8,870 nt of DNA, taken from the NCBI GenBank assembly GCA_004173415.1, contig SEHC01000130.1:1-8870 (forward strand), read 5' to 3'. This document shows positions 6,170-8,870 of the stretch, in pieces; position 1 is the first letter of the stretch, and each line of letters begins with the position of its first letter. Origin of the DNA: Lysobacteraceae bacterium. Its GTDB lineage: Bacteria > Pseudomonadota > Gammaproteobacteria > Xanthomonadales > Xanthomonadaceae. The notes under the pieces were generated by a model that worked only from the letters and a program-made list of their open reading frames with translations, ran no database searches and was not told the DNA's origin. Position numbers and translations under genes: made by a program.

Positions 6170-6814
6170 GTGAACCCACCCTTGCCGATCCGCATCGCCA
6201 GCCTCTCCCTGGTATTCGCCGCCTTGTGCGCCAGTGGCTGCGACAGACACCGGCCGGCGGAAGCGGTTGCCCCCGAAACCACCCGCCCCTCCACGCCGGC
6301 TCCCGCCGTGGTCGAACCCACGCCCGAGGCAACTGCAGCGCCGCCCGCGACCACGCGCAGTTCCCGCTATTCCGAATTGAAGGACTGCCGGCTGATCGAG
6401 GCCAAGCCCGACGAAGCCGGTTACCGGCTGACCGAATGCAGCGGCCCCGCCGGACACGCCTTGCGGGTGATCGAATCGGACGGCCGCTTCAACGTGATGG
6501 TGCAGGTGCCGGGCGGCAGCTTCACCAGCCTGCGCCTGTCCGAACTCGGCGGCGGTGCCTTCAGCCAGTTGGGCGAGCAGGTCGAATGGCGCGGCGCAGG
6601 CGTGGGCGAGAAGTTCGTGCCCGACAGGCTGGTGCTGCGCTACGCCGTGGCCGGCGACCCGGCAAACCCCGACCGTGACACGTCCTACCTGGTGCCGGTG
6701 TCGCTGGCCGGCAAGGAGCCGTGCGTCGCCGCGCTGGTCGAACCCGGGCCCGGGCAGAGCGACGAGGCGCGCCGCATCGCCGATGCCGCGCCGCAGTGCC
6801 TGGCGCGCGAATAG
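6170..6814 (+). CDS. Lipoprotein of unknown function with four conserved-looking cysteines
   Basis: The chosen start is GTG at 6170, with AGGA ending 8 nt before it; it begins MNPPLPIRIASLSLVFAALC followed by ASGC. This is a lipoprotein signal peptide with lipidation at C24. D25 follows directly; in E. coli Asp at +2 keeps lipoproteins in the inner membrane, although the rule varies between groups. A Pro/Ala/Thr-rich linker (about 29-63) leads to the globular domain (about 66-214) with C73 (LKDC), C90 (TEC), C185 (EPC) and C210 (APQC), enough for two disulfides. The pattern of a first Cys after SELKDC, a second in YRLTECSG, then GEQVEWR and a C-terminal SDEARRIAD resembles a widespread family of periplasmic proteins of unknown function that I know only by pattern. 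An upstream ATG at 6080 with GGAG before it would add 30 hydrophilic residues ahead of the signal peptide and is less likely. An 11-bp inverted repeat follows the gene. Confidence 0.87.
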   Translation: MNPPLPIRIASLSLVFAALCASGCDRHRPAEAVAPETTRPSTPAPAVVEPTPEATAAPPATTRSSRYSELKDCRLIEAKPDEAGYRLTECSGPAGHALRVIESDGRFNVMVQVPGGSFTSLRLSELGGGAFSQLGEQVEWRGAGVGEKFVPDRLVLRYAVAGDPANPDRDTSYLVPVSLAGKEPCVAALVEPGPGQSDEARRIADAAPQCLARE

Positions 6815-6836
6815 GGCAGCGCGCCTGGGTTCGGCA

Positions 6837-6876
6837 GCAGCCCCGACCTGGCCAGCCGGTCGAGCGTCGGGGCTGC
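6837..6876. terminator. Large inverted repeat between convergent genes, probable bidirectional terminator
   Basis: GCAGCCCCGAC (6837-6847) and GTCGGGGCTGC (6866-6876) are perfect inverse complements separated by 18 nt. Two more pairs are possible beyond one mismatch. The hairpin lies 23 bp after the lipoprotein stop codon and 80 bp past the stop of the convergent TPR gene. There is no T-tract, so it may act with Rho or in blocking exonucleases rather than as a textbook intrinsic terminator. Confidence 0.55.
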
Positions 6877-6955
6877 GGCTCGTCCCACAGATACAGGCGG
6901 GGTTGAAGCCTGTCCCAGGATCCCGGCCGCGCAGCCCTGCAGTGCCGCCGTCCGG

Positions 6956-7900
6956 TTAGTCGCCGTCGTTCTGTTCGTCGTCCTCCGGCCCGCGCCACCA
7001 CACCTGCCCATCTTCCGGCACCGGCACCGCGTGCTCGCGCGACTCCACGCCGTCCACCTGGCGCCCCTTGCCGGCAGCCTTCCAGTTTTCCAGCAGGCGA
7101 TCCACCGCGGCGCGGCTCTGCGCGGCGATGCCCAGGTTGCGGTCGGACTGCCAGGCGCCGTCGCCGCCCTTGTCGTGGCTGTGAGGCGTGCCATGGCTGC
7201 AGCGCAGGCAGTACCGCACGATGGAATCGGTCCAGTCCTCGAGGTAACCGATGCCGGGCAGCGACATGGCCAGCAGTTCGTCCCTGGCGGCGGGCGTGTC
7301 GCAGCGGACGAACGCGGTGAAGGTGCGGAAGTCCGAGGGCGCCAGACGTTGCAGCACGTTGAACACCGGAACGGTCGTGCCGCCCGTTGCCCGCCTGCCG
7401 GTGGGCGCGCCATCGTGCAGCACGATGTCGCCGAAGCGGTAGCCGCTTTCCGGCAGCGGCACGTTCAACAGGCGTGCCCGCACCACGTCCACGCGCCGCG
7501 CGAACACGGTCTCGCCGTCGCTCCAGGGATTGAGGCGCACGCTGGCCAGGCCGAAATCCGAGTCGATCGGCCCGTCGCCCTCCGGCAGGCGGATGCCCGC
7601 CGCGATCCACTGCCGGCGCGCCGTGGCCCAGTCGCCCAGCGCGGTGGCGGCGATGCCCGCGTTCCACTGCGAAGCCTGGTCAGGTTCCTTCGCCGTCTCC
7701 ACCGCGCGCAGGTTGTGCTGCAACGAGGTCGGCCAGTCGCGCAGGTACTTGTGCACCAGTCCGCGCATGTAATGGAAGTTGTGCGAGTCCGGCCTGGCCT
7801 CCAGCAACGCGGCGAAATGCCGCGACGCTTCGTGCAGCCGGCCGGCCCCCGAGGCGGCGTAGGCGCGGTCCATCAGCTGGTCGAATTCGGCTTCTGTCAT
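6956..7900 (-). CDS. TPR-repeat protein with a Cys/His cluster
   Basis: A 314-residue soluble protein with no signal peptide, starting MTEAEFDQLMDRAYAASGAG. The N-terminal third (about 3-105) is TPR-like helix pairs: GRLHEASRHFAALLEARPDS, then YLRDWPTSLQHNLRAVE, then GDWATARRQWIAAG. The second part (about 113-225) carries VRLNPW, ETVFARRVDVVRARLLNVPL and YRFGDIVLHDGAPTGRR, a pattern I associate with a TPR protein family found in many proteobacteria with no established role. Residues 231-242 read CLRCSHGTPHSH, a C-x2-C-x-H-x3-H-x-H cluster that could bind a metal. The C terminus is acidic (EDDEQNDGD). The ATG at 7900 lacks a strong ribosome binding site, but a -10 box just upstream supports it. 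TPRs usually mediate protein-protein contacts; the partner is unknown. The gene is convergent with the lipoprotein gene. Confidence 0.88.
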   Translation of the reverse strand: MTEAEFDQLMDRAYAASGAGRLHEASRHFAALLEARPDSHNFHYMRGLVHKYLRDWPTSLQHNLRAVETAKEPDQASQWNAGIAATALGDWATARRQWIAAGIRLPEGDGPIDSDFGLASVRLNPWSDGETVFARRVDVVRARLLNVPLPESGYRFGDIVLHDGAPTGRRATGGTTVPVFNVLQRLAPSDFRTFTAFVRCDTPAARDELLAMSLPGIGYLEDWTDSIVRYCLRCSHGTPHSHDKGGDGAWQSDRNLGIAAQSRAAVDRLLENWKAAGKGRQVDGVESREHAVPVPEDGQVWWRGPEDDEQNDGD

Positions 7901-7930
7901 GGGCAGGCGGAGAGAGGAAGGTCCGCCGGG

Positions 7931-7959
7931 ATTCTAGCCCTTGCGTTCGTCGATGCCTG
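7931..7959 (-). promoter_or_regulatory. Probable promoter of the TPR protein gene
   Basis: On the minus strand TAGAAT (7936-7931) matches five of six bases of the -10 consensus. The hexamer 17 bp upstream is CAGGCA, matching only three of six bases of the -35. Transcription from about 7924 would give a short leader of about 24 nt, matching the layout of the plus-strand gene at 3429. Confidence 0.45.
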
Positions 7960-7995
7960 CTGTTGCCGAGGGTCGCTGCGCCCCGTGGCGGGAAC

Positions 7996-8014
7996 CAGAA
8001 CTTCTGCACGCAGA
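7996..8014. promoter_or_regulatory. Overlapping short dyads, possible operator
   Basis: CAGAA-C-TTCTG (7996-8006) and TCTGC-AC-GCAGA (8003-8014) are two overlapping inverted repeats about 37 bp upstream of the putative -35 of the TPR gene. Two dyads in the only clearly non-coding part of this spacer could mark a repressor or activator site, but repeats this short also occur by chance. Confidence 0.2.
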
Positions 8015-8054
8015 CTCGAGTGGACCGGCGCCCGGAACGGCGCAAGCGATCCCT

Positions 8055-8870
8055 CTACCTGGGCTGTTTCATGCTTTCGGCAGTCAGGTCCAGCGTGGCG
8101 ATCCTGCCGCTGGCCACTTCCACCCGCACCGCTTTCACCTGCGGGCCTCCCCCGCCCGCGCCGCCGTTGGCGGTAGCCGGCTCACTGCCGAGCAACAGCA
8201 GGTCCTGGTCGTTCGGCATCACCGCCTGCAGGTCGTCCAGGGGCAGGGTGGTGCTCCATACCGGCTTGCCGGCGGGGCCGGAGATGCGGCTCAGCTGCAG
8301 GCGGCCTTCGCTGCCCAGCTTGTCGCGGTGCAGGACCAGCACGCTGTCCGGTTGCCGGTACCACAGCGCCTGTTCGCGCGGGTCGCCGTTGTGCAGCAGG
8401 CCGGCGCGCAGCAGGGGCGGGGCCTCGGGCAGCAGCTGGTAGTCGCTGAACTGCGGGCGCTTGCCCCATGTGTCCGGAAAGTGCTTCGGCCAGTCCGGTG
8501 GCGCGGCGGACACCTGGCGCACGCGCGCCGCCCACAGGCGATAGGGCTGCGCCTGCAGCTCATGCAGCGGGGCAGGGACGTGGTTGGCTTCCAGGTATTG
8601 CTGCATCGCGCCGGGACGTTCGCCGGGATCGCGACCGGGGATCACCGGCTTGTTGGTGTAGAGCCTGGATTCCTGTTCGGTCATCACTCCCAGCCAGCGC
8701 TCGCCGATGACAAGGGCGCGGGTGACGAATGCGGTGCTGGAACCGCGCGCAGTCCGTGCAGGCGGCTGGATGCCCCGCGGATCGCGCACCGGGGTGTCGC
8801 GCGGTGCGGCGCCGAGATCGCTCGCATCGATGCGCCATTGGCTGGCGTCGTTCAAGGTCAGTTGCAGGCC
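8055..8870 (-). CDS. C-terminal part of a large, possibly beta-propeller protein (runs off the right edge)
   Basis: The frame is open from the right edge (first visible residues GLQLTLNDASQWRIDASDLG) to TAG at 8057-8055, 271 residues. There is no credible start, so the true 5' end lies outside; the TTG at 8855 is inside the frame and not a likely start. The text alternates short beta-like strands and turns: ALVIGERWLGVMTEQESRLY, VLVLHRDKLG, GRLQLSRISG, KPVWSTTLPLDDL, DLLLLGSE, KAVRVEVASGRIATLDL. This is typical of the last blades of PQQ- or WD-like propellers. A Gly run (GGAGGGG) lies near the C terminus. It vaguely recalls proteins annotated as the PA2928 family in pseudomonads, but I cannot confirm this. 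The N terminus that would show export or membrane anchoring is missing. The TPR gene follows on the same strand after 154 bp with its own promoter-like sequence. Confidence 0.82.
   Translation of the reverse strand, partial: GLQLTLNDASQWRIDASDLGAAPRDTPVRDPRGIQPPARTARGSSTAFVTRALVIGERWLGVMTEQESRLYTNKPVIPGRDPGERPGAMQQYLEANHVPAPLHELQAQPYRLWAARVRQVSAAPPDWPKHFPDTWGKRPQFSDYQLLPEAPPLLRAGLLHNGDPREQALWYRQPDSVLVLHRDKLGSEGRLQLSRISGPAGKPVWSTTLPLDDLQAVMPNDQDLLLLGSEPATANGGAGGGGPQVKAVRVEVASGRIATLDLTAESMKQPR

Noticed and set aside
7031..8176. Plus-strand open frame of 381 codons across the TPR gene and spacer
   Set aside because: It is antisense to the TPR gene, crosses the spacer and runs into the next gene. 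It has no ribosome binding site and an unnatural composition.

Overview
The window is GC-rich chromosomal DNA, probably from a gammaproteobacterium of the Lysobacteraceae/Xanthomonadaceae or a close relative. This is an inference from three things: strongly G/C-ending codons, REP-type repeats built on GTAGGAGCGGGCCATGCCCGCGAC, and a membrane TolB-like/TPR sensor architecture that is common in that group. No rRNA, tRNA, CRISPR array, phage gene or transposase was found.

Layout. Positions 1-149 (minus) hold the start of a secreted protein that runs off the left edge. Positions 150-718 are gene-free and carry a REP cluster with a tandemly amplified half-unit. Positions 719-2692 (minus) encode the most notable protein: an N-terminal TIR domain, one transmembrane helix, then a TolB-like domain and TPR-type helices predicted to lie in the periplasm. 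A good sigma70-type promoter (2792-2820) lies just upstream and fixes a GTG start. Upstream of it is a short ORF (2661-2984, minus) with a clear Shine-Dalgarno sequence. Its codon usage is normal for only about 33 codons, so it looks truncated or frameshifted. After a divergent spacer, 3429-5360 (plus) encodes a 643-residue secreted protein with a long Ala/Gln-rich coiled coil and a two-cysteine C-terminal domain. A 108-residue His-rich protein (5584-5910), a second REP pair (5978-6051) and a lipoprotein (6170-6814) follow on the plus strand. A perfect 11-bp inverted repeat (6837-6876) separates the lipoprotein gene from a convergent TPR protein gene (6956-7900, minus). The window ends with the 3' part of another minus-strand gene (8055-8870) that may encode a propeller-like envelope protein.

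How the genes relate. No tight operon is visible: spacers are more than 100 bp and several genes have their own promoter-like sequences. The common theme is the cell envelope. The products include an exported protein, a membrane-anchored TIR receptor-like protein, an exported coiled-coil protein and a lipoprotein. I see no recognisable multi-gene defence system. The best candidate for something poorly described is the TIR-TM-TolB-TPR protein, possibly with its divergent secreted neighbour, but a functional link between the two is speculation.
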